Assembly (NCBI GenBank): GCA_014871385.1
Contig: CM026427.1
Span: 16,252,930 to 16,316,929 of the forward strand
Direction: 5' to 3'
Source of the DNA: Ceratodon purpureus
Taxonomy: Eukaryota; Streptophyta; Bryopsida; Pseudoditrichales; Ditrichaceae
DNA length: 64,000 bases
A model generated the notes under the pieces. The model ran no database searches. It was given only the letters and a program-made list of their open reading frames with translations, and was not told where the DNA came from. Below are positions 47,083-60,253 of this stretch, piece by piece. The position numbers and the translations under genes were made by a program. How positions within the stretch are numbered: position 1 is the first letter of the stretch; the number at the start of each line of letters is the position of its first letter.

Positions 47083-50000
47083 TTAGCGCTTTTGGAAGTT
47101 GAGTTTCTTGATTGCGAGAATGAAAATTCCGGCAAAGAAAACGGTCCACACAAGCAGCCCAAAGGCAGTAAACTTGAGAAAGCTTCGGTCAAATCCGAAG
47201 TGGTCCTTGATATACTCATTCATTATCCTCGTCTCTCCACCAGTGCCGGTTATTGTAATTAGTGAGGTGACATCGCCAAACTGAGAGTTGACAAGGCCGC
47301 TGAAGATCCAAGACAGGGGACATATCCAGTAGTACCAGATCCACCACGGCGGAATTTTCTGCAGTTGATTCAAAACCAGGAATCAATACCAGTAACAAAA
47401 TAGATGAGGAAAAGTAGCTGGCGTTATGTCATATAACAGCTTCTACACACAAGATGTTGGGATACATAGGGAAAAATTTGGGAATGGAGCAAAACAAAGG
47501 TTGGGGGATAGGACTTACGGGTTTGACGATCAAGAAGCCGGAGAAAAGATTGAAGAGAGCGAAGAAAAATGAAGCAGAGATGGTTGCAAGAGTGGCATTC
47601 GGAGTGAGAGCCACCATCATCATGCCATAGTATGTGAAAGCAAGGACGCCCATGAAAACAATGTATAGAAACCAGAAGAACTTGGCAACACTCCATTCAA
47701 ACCCAATCATGGAGTAAGTGATACATGCGTAGACGAGCACTTGTACAAACACGTAGGGGATCTCTACGAGCATCTGCTTGCAACAATTACCAAGAATTCA
47801 ATTAGTCGCAAAGAAAATAAATGCTGATAATTTAGAGAAGTTGAACTTAACATACTTCAGTACTGATTGAGGTGTAAGTGATTGAGGTTGTAAGTAATTT
47901 GCTTGCCTGTCCTAAGGCGTATGGCATGGCAGAGTACAGCCCAGCTGCCTTCTCTCTGTAAAAGACAGTGCGCTCAATGCTAACCACAGGTTGCACGGCA
48001 CCGCAATTGTTGAAGCTTAAGAAAATGGTAGTGCCGTAGAGTGCGCCCATTACCGTTACCAAGTCTAATGAAGTAGCCCTGCAAAAGAAAATTCAGACCA
48101 GCATATGCAGATGTGATTAATTAAAGCAATGTCTCAGTTTGAGTCTGAAGGCTGCAATCTAATTCGAAACGAGTAGCTGAAAACTAGAGGATTTTGTGAG
48201 ATTCAAATGAGGGTGAAATTAACCTTTTCATTCCGACTTGGTAGAACAAGCTGCCAAAAATTACGGCAACGCAGAGTGTGAAGCTCATGCGGCACAAGTT
48301 GTAATCCGGGCTGCGCCAGTAAGTAATGTTCATTTTCCATAAGATGGTCCTGAGCTGGTTGAAATGGTTTTGAGCGAACTGTGTTGGGAAGTACAAATCT
48401 TGGGTGCCTGGTTGCGGGATTTTCAGGTCGTCCACTAGTTTCTTGTTGCTCCTGTAAATCCACCCAGTTCCACATCACCTCATGTACCTTCTCTATGAAA
48501 TCATTAGGATCAAATATTAATTTCTGTAAAGATGTTGCAGGTTGGTTGAAGGGCTGGCTCTTACTGGTAAAGCTCAGATTTCGTGTAAAGGTCAGCAAAG
48601 TCGACTCCAAGTTGATTCTCAACGTTGCCTGTTGTTGCTTCTAACATCCAAGTTGCTGGGTTGTCTCCGTCCTTGTACTTAGGAACCCCAGGTATAGCCT
48701 GCCAGCAAATGACACCCTAGTGTAAATTCTCTAAAATATGCTCCTAGACCATCATACTTGACTACATTGTGTCTCAGTCAAAGAAGAATTACACCAAGCC
48801 TCATGACATACCTGGAAGTACTCAATGAGCTTGTCAGAATTGTGCCCTAAGGGTCCATTATAGATGACCCGTCCTCCACGCTTCAGAAGCAACAACTGCA
48901 CATATGTACACAGAAGTCGGTTTAGTCTCGAACTATTTTCAATTTTCCGATTAGTTCAATTAACATCCAAGAAAGAGCTCGTTTAAAAAACATTCATGTT
49001 GATGCATACCTCATCGAATGCTTCGAAGATGTCAATGCTGGGTTGATGAATGGTGCACACAACAGTCCTGCCTGTATCCACTGTGTTACGAACAGTACGC
49101 ATCACAATGGCAGCTGCTCGAGCATCAAGGCCACTAGTGGGCTCATCCATAAAAATAATGGATGGATTGGCAACAAGCTCCACCGCTATAGTGAGACGCT
49201 TCCTCTGCTCTGTAGAGAGTCCAGTAATACCAGGCAACCCCACCAATGCATGTTCTATGGGATTCAACTCTACGAGATCCATAACTTGATCCACAAATTT
49301 CTGCACACAAAATCATAAGCAGAGAGATAAGGCTCTGTCACTCTCTAACATTGAAAAGCATTTTGACAGGAAAAATTTCACATATAAGTACACATGATGT
49401 TTTGAAGCTTGGCTTGCACATACCCATTTGTCTTCATCAGCGATGTCAGGTGAGAGACGAAGCCAAGCAGAGTAGACTAGTGACTCTCGCACATCGAGTT
49501 GAGGCGAATGGATATCATTCTGCTCGCAGTAGCCTGCAATCCTGGCAAACGTCTCTTGAACTTTTGGGTACCCTGAGATTCTAATATCACCTTCGATATA
49601 TCCACCAGTCTTTCGTCCAGCCAACACATCCATGAGAGTCGTCTTCCCCGCTCCGCTTACACCCACCAAGGCTGTCAGCACACCGGGTCTGAAGGAGCCT
49701 GTGATATTGTTGAGCAGCTTCAGCTTTGTTTCTGTTACGCCTTCATGTTTCATTTCCTGCAGTAAGAAAGAATTGGCCAATTCGTGTCAGCAAAGAATTA
49801 AGTATTCATATAAGGAATTGTTTGGATAAATATTTGAGATTGGGAAAATGTGCTTACAGCAGGCATATCGACATAGTAACTGATATCATCGAAGGAGATT
49901 GTCAAGGGCTCGAAAGGAAGAACCATGCCCTTGGCCTCCGTGGGCACAATTACATGCCTGTTGCCACCTGATTTACTTGATCGCTGGCGTTTGCTCAATT

Positions 50001-53000
50001 GAACTTCCAAATTTTGCGAGGAAGTCTTTTGTGGTTGCACGGATGATCTTCGTGACGAGGAACGGTGCTTTCGGGACACAGGTGCATCGATAATTTGTCC
50101 TAGTTTGGCTGCTTCCTTCAATGCAAGGTCCTCCTCGGTCAAGACTGCTTGAGGCGATCCCACAGCTGCCATGACCACAGACTCATCAACATACTTGCTC
50201 CACCAACAAAAGGTTATTTAAAAATTCCTCACAAATAGCAATCAAATTACCACACCTCCTGTTGATCATACAAGAAAGTCATATCTTAAAATTGATTTCA
50301 TAGGTATGAAATTTTACCAGGCATGTAGCCAAGCGCAAGAGTGAAGCCAATGTTGTAAAATATCACCATCACGAAAAGACCAGCCAAACCGATCCAATAC
50401 CAATAATCATGTGGATGAATGCCTTGGTTCACCAAAGCGGTCACCCCCACAGTCGAGTTGCTGCCAGGAGCTGGCTGTTATTCAAACGCACGAACAAAAT
50501 ATTTAGCATCCAATTGCTACGGATCCAGCAGTAAACAGATTGAGATGAACTGTAGGTACGCCTTTTAGAAGTCATGTACTCTTTATACAAAGCCCAATAA
50601 CAAAGTGGGTTCAAGAATCATTCTACTTACGTGTTGCCAACGTTCACCGAAAAGCTCATTCACACTGATAGCCTGGTCAGCATAGGTCATGGGAGAGATC
50701 CAGTAGGCCCAGATCCACCACGCAGGGATGGCTGGACGACGAAGGAGGAAGCCACCGCACATAAACATGATGAGAATGATGACAAAGCCGAACGTTTGGG
50801 CCAGGATCATGGTGCGGCACAAGCCACCAAAGAAGCGAAACATGCCACCAGCCATTTGCTCCACCATGAAGAGTAGCAGCATTTGCTTGAAAAACCGGCT
50901 CGCTTCGGGAGAGTATCCTGTCACGTAGTATGTCATGCTCACCCACACTACAGACTCCAGTATTGAGCCTGGGATGCTGAGAACAAGGGCTGCAATGGAG
51001 TAGGACCAAGCAGGAAAGAACTTAAGATCTCGTTGTTTGATGATGACTGGGAGGCGCTCAATCGTCATAGCGAGCTCTCCAAAGCCACCAAACATGATGG
51101 ACATCACTGCATAGAATCCCGCACTCAAGTACACCGTGGCATCTTCTACCGTCTCGTGACCTAATCTGGTCCGGAAAAAAACAGTCATCGAAATGAACGC
51201 TGCAATAGTAACCTGCAACGATATGCCAAAGAAATTGAAGTTAAAACAAATGTCTATCTTTGAGGACAATATGCTAGAGAGTCTAATGAATCAGGCAGAC
51301 ATAAATCAATGACCCTTGGCAGAGTCTTTATTCCTCGGAGAGTCGAATTTAGCAAAACCATACCTGCATAGTTTTGAAGATTGTAATGATAGCGTTCCGT
51401 TTGTAGAGGACCCATTCCTTAGCGAAATTGGCCTTGAAAAGCTCGGTTCTGGACACTGCATATGTTTTTTTGGCCAGTGCAGCTTGATGACTTTTCTCTT
51501 TGGGAAATGGCACGGACAGCTCCTCCTGCATTGTGACGCCAACATGGAATTTCTTGAAGAGTTCTGAAAACTCTCGGACAGAAATGTAGCGGTATGGGCG
51601 TTGAGTGTTAGCCCAATACTGCTCCTGATCCTTGGGCGAAGTCACCTGTGTTCAAATAGTCATGGATTTCATGAGTCCCAAATAAACTTAATTTGAAGCG
51701 ATATGTTTAGAATATGCAGTCAATAGTGAAAAATAGTTGAGCTCATACCTCTTGCAAAAAATCGGCAATGCCCTTCCGCTCAGGGCACTTAAAGCCACAG
51801 GACTCGAAAAAACTCATGACATGCTCACGGGGTCCATGGTACACGCACTGCCCCTCAGACAGAAGAAGGATATCGTCAAAGAGGTTGAAGGTTTCAGGAG
51901 CTGGCTGGAGAAGGGAGATCAGCACGGTACTATCCATCGAATGTGTGAACTGACTCAATGTCTTCACAATGGAAAACGTGGTTGAGCTGTCCAGCCCTGT
52001 GGAAATGTCGTCCATGAAGAGTGCTGTGCTTGGCCCAACAATCATCTCACCTGCTCACGAACAAAACAATTGAGTTAATATACTTCAATTCACCTCAGTC
52101 CTTGGCAACGATGTATTCCTAACATGAGCAATCGGTTTGGAAATCAGTACTATGGAGAATGACAGCCCTTACCTGTTGTTACTCGCTTCTTCTGGCCACC
52201 TGAAATTCCACGGGTCATTTCGTCTCCAACCATTATGTCCGCACACACATCCAATCCCAGCATCTACATCCAACATTGAGCAGCACCACAGGTAAGGATT
52301 AATACTTGCGGTGAATGTGGTGCCCAAATGGCATAAGTTCATCCTGGAATAAGTATTAGAAACAAAATATGAAAGAAAGGATAATGTGCAGCTCTACACA
52401 CTCACCCTCAAAGTGTACTCCGTCCCAATGCTCTGCTGATGTCCTGAGAATGCTGTCATCTGTACAAGAGAACATGAAGCTCCGAAGTCAGCAGAGGTGC
52501 AATAGTATTTCTACAAGAGCTTCTCAATTAATATAAATCAAGAGTTGCCAAAAGACTAGAATTCGAGGAGCGTTGTGAAAGAGGGTGGTTGCAGGATAGG
52601 CAAGTGAGCCCACCTTCATAAACGCATCTACATCTGGTTCAGGATAAATTCCAGCCTCCTTCTCCCTCCGAGTGATCTCCTCCAATAGCTCTGTTCGAGA
52701 ATATTCACAGCTAAAGATTAATGCACAAATCTTCTAAAAAGAAACACGAATCTGTTCAAGAAACTGGGAAAGGAAAGAAGCCCTGAGAGCCGTGGTCTAA
52801 AACTCAAAACTGAACTGTGAAGATCAAGCAAAAAATAACAATTGAAGTACGCCAAACTCACCATATCGAGTACCAGTACCCTGGCATTTTGCAGAAAAAT
52901 CCAGTGTTTCACGAACGGTCATTTGGCCAACATGAAGGTCTCTCTGGCTAATGAAGGCTGCCGTCCTCTGCGGCACGAACTCATCATGGGTGTGGCCATT

Positions 53001-54318
53001 GAGCGTCACCTTCCCCTTCACACGCAAGCTCTTGGCAAGCCTTCCTGCCAGAGCCAAGAGGAGCGTCGTCTTCCCAGAACCGGGAGGACCCAGCAACAGA
53101 GTCATCCTATGCCACCACCATAGCCCCATCTATTGTGTCAAGCTAGGTTTCCAAGCTCACTACTTCATCTCTGAATGCAAAAACAAACATTACAGCAATT
53201 CTGCTTATCCATTCTTTGAAAGAGTACTTGGTACACAGAATTTTGCGCAATTGACGTGTAATTTCACACCTGCCAGGCTTTATCACGCCGCTGATATTCT
53301 CCAGAATGGATAGCTTGGCCTTCTTGGTGACGAAGAGATGGAGAGCATCCAGAGCAGCCTGCAATGCGAAGCAGGATACAGCCAACAAAATTACACTTTT
53401 GAGTGACAAAAATATCACCGATCTAACAAACAAGCACGCTCACAAGAATCAGTCTCTTCCGGCAAAACATTTGCATGATGCAGAGCAGCAAGTGAAATAC
53501 CTCAATGACATTCCGGAGTGTGTTCCAGTTCGATGGCAGAGCACGGTCGCCAACATAACAATCCGCCTCGATTGAAAGATTCTCATAGCGCACCTCGATC
53601 GTGGGCAGCTCAATCCCAACTCTGCAAACACAAATTGACCCATGTCAAGACACAGCAATGAAAGCATAACAAGAGAAGCACACTTTGGTTGCGCGAAATA
53701 TAAACCAGCAGCATAGCTATGGAGCCAAAACAGAAAACTACGAAATGAACAGAGAGCCATAGCTGAAATCTGTTGATAGAAAACTTGTTCGACTTACATC
53801 TTGACGATGAATTTCAACCATAACCAACAACAGAGTGACCAATCTTTCTTAAAAAAATCTTTGAAATTTCATTTTTCAGGTTCTGTATGTTAAATTTGGG
53901 ACATGGAGAATTGAGTGCTCAAGGATTTATACTTGTCAAGTCGTTTTCGCATTTTCTGCAACAAGAGGTTACTCTCATCCTGCGCTTCGGCCATGAGCTT
54001 GTTGACGAGCTCAGTAGTCTCGAGCGGCGTGAGCTCACGCACGTCCACCTGCTTCACACTCCCCGTACTGGCATCGTGAAACACACTCGTCCGGACACGA
54101 TCATAAGTAGGAAGCCGCTCCACCGCCGCCCACTTCAACGCCTCCTCATCGTCCAACCCATCCTCACGCCGAGAGGCCGACGCCCGCTCCAGCGGGTTGT
54201 CGGCCATCCCCCGCAACCCCCAGCTCCCCCACACCGCACTCCCTATCCCTTGGGCCACCTGCGCCATCCTTCGACTCCCACTCTGCGACAACCGCCTCCT
54301 ATCCCCGGCATCCGCCAT
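47083..54318 (-). CDS. Full-size PDR-type ABCG transporter (20 exons, 1488 residues)
   Basis: Minus-strand exons: 53933-54318, 53501-53621, 53270-53358, 52862-53106, 52614-52690, 52406-52459, 52173-52263, 51749-52050, 51364-51645, 50631-51212, 50318-50474, 49858-50165, 49424-49756, 49010-49300, 48812-48895, 48565-48698, 48224-48451, 47907-48078, 47519-47773, 47083-47358. Order is NBD-TMD-NBD-TMD, the reverse order typical of PDRs. NBD1: Walker [10 protein letters not shown] (205-213), signature ISGGQKKR (344-351), Walker B FMDD with Asp369 where Glu is expected. NBD2: Walker [10 protein letters not shown] (930-938), LSTEQRKR, Walker B FMDE (E1062). PDR blocks such as [21 protein letters not shown] are present. 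It should export hydrophobic metabolites across the plasma membrane; substrate unknown. The intron after 47907 starts with GC. All phases sum to a complete frame. Confidence 0.95.
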
Positions 54319-57300
54319 CGCAACCCAAACTCTCTCCCCTCCTCCCTCTAATCTACACAGATTCCCTCATCCACACCATCTCTCCCCCTCTCTTTCATCA
54401 TCAACACAACATGTCGAAGACGGTCTCGACTACATAGCTTGTGCCTGCAGTCTAATGCACCATCTCTCTCCTTGTGAGCTCCTTCATCGTGAATACTGCA
54501 TGCTCCTTGGACTAGAATTCTAGCAGCTTGTGCTTGCAGTCTAGTACTACGTCGTCTGCACTGATGGCGCTGCATGAGTTCATGGAACTAGATAACCCAC
54601 CAGTATACTATTTCATGACACTGTTGTCAACTGTAGGCTCTAGAAAGCAGGGAGGTGGTTGAGCGATGGTGGTCTTTGTCGAGATTCCGGCAGTCAACTG
54701 CTGTACGTATCCCACTTTGGCGTCGCTTTGGCTGGTCCGGGCAGCTTTGTGCAGCTTTAGTTCCGTCTCCGAGGAAAGGTGCGACTGTAGCATCGCCGTT
54801 GGATCCGCCTCCCAGGTCCATCGCTCGGAGGTGGCGAGGTGCGACGGCTCCGAGTCCACGTCTGTCTGTGAAAGCAAGGTGGTCTTTGCGGGTCGATCTT
54901 TTTGAAGACTGCGAAATTATGTGAAAGCGAGGGAATGATCGACGACTCCGCTTCTGTCTGCGCTTTCTAGCTTGTGAGTCCCACCATGCTTGTCGATCAC
55001 GTGCAGGTGATCGCTCGCCGGAGGATTCACTCGCTACTTGCTGATTGCAGTTCCAGATGTATGTTCATCATTCGATCGACAATCGATCGACAGTCTTCTC
55101 TTCGGACAACATGATCCTCTCATGACCATAAAATTATAATTCTGTCTGATGTTGTATATTAACCAAATCGCCCATTTCTCAGTGATCTTCGGCTAGTTGA
55201 ATTAGAATTCGTTACTGATACTACAATATGTGTTGATCAGATTTTCTATCAACGTATTGCTGAAAGCTGTGCGGTTTTTTGGTCAGGGATTGGTTATCAA
55301 GGTGTCACTAAATAAGTGCTAATTTAACAATCAGTTTGATTTTTCTGGATGATCCAAAGAGTGATTAAGTTAATTTGGTTGTGTTCTCGGTTGTTATTCT
55401 CAGACCGATCATCGACGTTGGTCACTTGGTGTGATGAGTGCAACTGTGATTTAAAAGTGCAGTTGAAGTCATAGAAGATCATTTGATGAACTTTCAGGTG
55501 GGTCTTACAAGTTTTGTTTTACAATTTGGGACGTGAAAAGATTTACAGTCAGTTGGCTGATTTTGACTGGAGACTTAGACAGTCAATTGCTGAAGAATTC
55601 GTTGAGAGGTTCAATTGGTCCTGCACTGTATGACTTTGGGTGTACACTCTACCTCGGACGTGTAGTAGCTTAGGCTTGGTTGCCATGATATTGGTGATAA
55701 TATGGAATTGTGTTGATAAGAATAGGTATGTTGTAAGTGTGATATTAGATATAATATAATGTTCATGAATAACCTATGAGTTAAAGAATATTCTCACATA
55801 AAAAATAAATCACCTAAATTCTAGAGGATACTTAAAAATATTAAGTTTTGTGATGTTGCAAGCATTATAACATGTCTAAATAAACATATAAATTTATATA
55901 ATTCACATTTTGTTGTACATTGTAATAGTATAAAATAAGATTATTTGTAGTGAAAATTTTTTATTTTAAGAGGATCTGAAGTTTGCTCATTTTGTTTGCG
56001 GAGGATAGAAAAAGATTTTTTTTTCTTACTTTATATTCTATAATTTTTCAATGAATTTAGCCAAATTTCATAATGTTTTTACACATGTTCTCCTAATCGT
56101 CTTATGCAGAATTTTGATGCATGTCTCTCATACAACAAATTTTAGGAGTAATAGAAGGGTGTAACATTACTAATTCATATTTTATATTATTTGTTAACTC
56201 AATGTTTTGAACAAAACATATCATTAGGCGAAAAGTGTACCTACATCCAAATGAAACAGTGGAAGGAGTAGTCAGCGAACAAACCAGAGAAGGAAAAGAA
56301 AGATAGCTCATTGACATTTCTACTTCATGGTGACCTTCTCACCCATAGTTTAATCCTCCACCCACTTCACCCTTTCTTCTTACGGTCGACATAGGCATCT
56401 TCTGGTCAACATTATGTACAGCCCGTACAATGTTTGCATCCTGAGCTGCACTCTTCCCGATCACTGGAACAAGCCTCAGTTGTGGATCGTTGTGGGGTGC
56501 AAAACTATTTGGTGAATCTTTTTATGCTACTGTAGAGCTTGTACAAGTTAATTTGATGCTAATTGTGCATGAATTTGATACCATCTGACGTTCTGGAAGG
56601 ACGGTCTGAATTTCACTGCTTCGATCCCATCCAACGATCCCAGAACTCGTGAATTTTGCACGCCGGTCAACAAAGGCACGTACTCTGCAATATTCGGGAG
56701 TTAGAAATACTGTACACAGAATGATTTGAAGTTGTCAAATACTTTGCCAGCAGTACCCTCGGTAGAGTCCAGACCCAGGAAGTGAGTGTTGGACGTATGC
56801 ACATAAGTTACAAATCTGTACCAATCTGTACCTCGATACTGTTGAAACCTCTAACTTCGGGTTTGGGAGGAGTATCTGTGTCCGCCTCCGGGTAGATAGC
56901 CTTAATTGCTCAATCCTTGAGCATTCCCCATTTATATCACCGAAATTTTGCATAAACCCAACCTTTTGCTATTGCAAACTGAAAAGACTCGAATCCATGA
57001 GAACAGAGCAAATGGGTCACCGTTGTAGTCCACATCAGTGTCATATACTCCGTGGTTGTCATGTGCTAAGTCACTTCATTTCGTATCCGAAAGAAAACTC
57101 ATATTCTTACGACTTAAAGTAACAATGATACAATACAAGGTCAATATGAATCCATATTTCTCTAATGAATTGTTCTCGAGACAGCTAATTATAGTAGTCT
57201 TAAATGTAACGCCTCAGAACGAGAATTAATCTTTTCCCTGCCTAGACTGGAAGTAATGGTCTCCTTGGAATGAAAAGCGCCCTACAACTGGCGCCTTACA

Positions 57301-57366
57301 ACGGGGCCATGGAATGGGTTATAGTGGAGAGCCCCAAAGAATCGAAAACCTACATTCCTGCGTAAG
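54319..57366. other. Intergenic: transporter 5' region, then AT-rich DNA
   Basis: The first 0.7 kb holds the transporter promoter and 5' UTR in moderately GC-rich sequence with meaningless overlapping frames. From about 55.1 to 57.2 kb the DNA is AT-rich with no gene recognised. The last part is the 3' region of the minus-strand UTR1-like gene. Confidence 0.55.
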
Positions 57367-59759
57367 TTAATCACTCCTTTTTCTTTTCCTCCATTTTAGA
57401 TAAATTTGGTACATAAGCCCTGAGAATACCATAAACACCCCAGCCCACTGCTGGGAAGAGAGACGATTTCCATTCCAGATGGCAGAAACCAAAATACTGA
57501 CAAACTTGCGGGTAGTGGTGATGGTCGTGTTGGTGAGAGCACCAAACCTACTGATGGTAAGGAAGATAAAATTCTGCCCGACAGCACCACAGAGACAAAA
57601 CAGGAAGATGTCCCACGCGGCAGCAGGATGCTCTTGTAGGAACTTCACTGCTTCCCAGCCACCTCCGCTAGGCCACCCAAACATGAACAGAGACATGTAA
57701 ATTGAGCCCCACAAATTCATGCCCATCATGATATGCCAAGCATTCGTCTTTGGATACCTGCCATGAATAGAACAATTCAGAACGTCTCCATAATACAACT
57801 GGACATAAAACAAGTTTTAAATATCAAGTGATGCTGCCCAATTTGCAGACGAGCAATGATGAAAGGAGAGAGGATGAAGAAGGGCGCATACTTCTTTGTA
57901 ATTGCATCTTGGGTGGCATTCGTAAATCCGTCCAATCCTAGATTCAGAAAACAGAGAGCATAGCCCAAGGGTGCGTTCGGATTTGCGAGTTTGCTAACAA
58001 CCTTTTTGCTGCTCTGCAATCCACACATTGAGTGGAAGTGAGTTACACATACAATAGAAAGGTCTTTGCATTCGCAAGATGTTCCAAGCCATCAAAAGTC
58101 TGATAAGTGTGTTCAACCATAACTAGGACTAATGATCAGTAGTGGTAAAGTAACACGCCTTATCATGTTTGCTGCTTACACAAATGGTCTTTGACACCAA
58201 CTTATTCCCACTATCAGAGCAGGAAAGAAAATTTCTCAAATGCGTTAAATGGATTCACATCATTTATCTGCCCTACTCGCCTCAAACTAAAATAACTAGG
58301 AAAATCGAGCAACTACAAGATTTCGTAGAGTGTACCTTGAATAGAGCAAAAATTGAAACGCCACCTGCAACCAAAAATGTGCACAAGTACTCTGGAAGAG
58401 TGTACCGCACTCCATACACAAGGGCTCCTATGAACATTACTGCCACAAACCAAATGAATGTTGTGAGCTTCATAGGATAATCACAACCCCTTGTGGAACA
58501 GTCGAAAGATTAATTTCACAGCAAGCAGACAAAGCTCTTGCTATTTGACAAGCGAGGAGGTAAGGATTTCGAGTAAAACCTGGAATCATCTTTGATGATT
58601 TAGCCAGAACCTGAACATGAAACAAAACAAATACGTTTCAGATACATAAACGGTCCTGGATTATCCAACCAATGAGATGAGTACCGAGAGTAGCACTCAT
58701 CACCGGAGACTGAATCTACCTCATGAGTAATCAATTACACTTCAACTATGCAGGTGCATTTATGAGCACTATGACTAACACTACCACTGAGAACTCTTAA
58801 TCTTGCAGCTCAATAGCGCAGTTTCTGACATTGATCACCTTGAAAATAGAGATGACTACAGATTACGATAAACAGGTTACGCGCATGAACTACATTTGCC
58901 GGCATGATCATTTACAGACTTGGAATACACCACATCGACTACACCTAAGGGCTAGAAATCAATTCTCAAACACCTGCGCGGGATAACTGATATACTTCAA
59001 AGCGACAATGCCACAGGCAGGGCCGATGGCATTGGAGATTCCGGGACTCCAGAAGGCTGTCACTGGCGCTTGGCTGCCCTTCTTGTTCGGCCACAATTGT
59101 AACACTGCCAAGCAATCGCAACACAGGAACATACCATTAATAACCTGAAAACAAACTATCTACCAATCCGTTTTTCATGCCCAATCATGTGTCCAGTAGC
59201 AGCGCGTTCACTCACAAACTTAACTTCACAAAGACCGAACAAAATTGATGAGAAGACAAATAGTCAGCTTCTGAACCAAAAACCAAATGCTTGAAAGGAG
59301 AAGTACTCCGAATGACTCACTCAACATCGACCAAACGAAACACACTACACTCTGCGCCAAGTTCAAGAACGTCAGCTGCTCAAACCGTTCCCCTTTCTCT
59401 CCATACCGCTTCGTAGACCTGCACAATCCCAAAAACAAACCCTAAAAAACCAACACAACACCAAAACCAAAAAAACAAAAAAAAAAACGCGATCGCCAAA
59501 ACCCAATCCCACCCAATAAAAAAACCACAGATCGAGCACAGAAACTCAACCCCTACACACAAACCACCCTCCAAAACCCCAAAAACAACACCATCACACC
59601 AACAAATGCAAACACAACAAAAAAATAAACCGGTCCAGAAAAGCGAGCAAAAACTCACACATTCTCCTGCACCACGCCCTGCGTAATGTAAGCGGCGTAA
59701 ATCGCCGCGACGCAGACGCCCAGCATGAGCACCTGGCTGCCGCCTCCGGATTTCTCCAT
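57367..59759 (-). CDS. UDP-galactose/UDP-glucose transporter, UTR1-like (7 exons)
   Basis: Minus-strand exons 59659-59759, 59321-59418, 58974-59104, 58580-58610, 58336-58439, 57892-58013 and 57367-57757 join to 325 residues, matching plant UTR1 along its length. Family blocks: AYITQGVVQE near the start, STKRYGEKGERFEQL, LNLAQSVVC, GPACGIVALKYISYPAQ, VLAKSSKMIP (nearly all of the 31-base exon 4), FLVAGGVSIFALFK, LDGFTNATQD, and GQNFIFLTISRFGALTNTTI with TTTRKFVSI. About ten hydrophobic helices are expected. It ends in a Lys/Arg-rich KWRKRKRSD tail, suitable for ER/Golgi retrieval. The family exchanges UDP-sugars for UMP across the ER or Golgi membrane and links to glycoprotein folding in the ER. 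The 31-base micro-exon is conserved in frame. Confidence 0.95.
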
Positions 59760-60253
59760 CTCCCCAGCCCCAGCTCCCAAACCCACAACCCTTGCCCCCT
59801 CGTTTCTGTCCCTCTCCCTTCCCCTTTCAAACTCCTTCAGTAACAAGCTCCGCAATCCAACTAATTGTACAAAGTTGGTGAACAACGCAATGCAATCTAA
59901 TCTGGCCACACTGCCTAAGTTGCATTCAGTTTGAGAGCTCTGAATGGTGTGTGTGTTTGTTGGGCGATTGCTGGAGAGATTGCATTGCGTTGCATCGATG
60001 CACGTTCTGAGTGAGTTTGTTGTTGATGGTTTGCTTCCAGAACGTGCTTTGCTTTTGGTCAAACTTGGCGATGTTTTTTTCGTTTTGGTCCAATGGGTGT
60101 CCGAGGTGGGTTTCGGTTTTTGGGGGAGCGTTGCTGCCGTGTGAACAGGGGTATGTGACGTTACAGAAGATGGATGAGGTGATGACTTCAAGTGAACATG
60201 AACAAATGAACGAACATGCTATGGTGTTACGGTATAATTCTCTGATGATGTTA
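59760..60253. other. 5' flank of the UTR1-like gene
   Basis: Should contain the transporter promoter and 5' UTR. Overlapping frames on both strands have no domain. The pogo-like element begins at the right end. Confidence 0.5.

Noticed and set aside
50166-50200. Earlier start for transporter exon 12 (adding KYVDESVVM)
   Set aside because: No acceptor there has the right phase; the AG before 50165 joins as YMP-A-VGSPQ, the expected family sequence.
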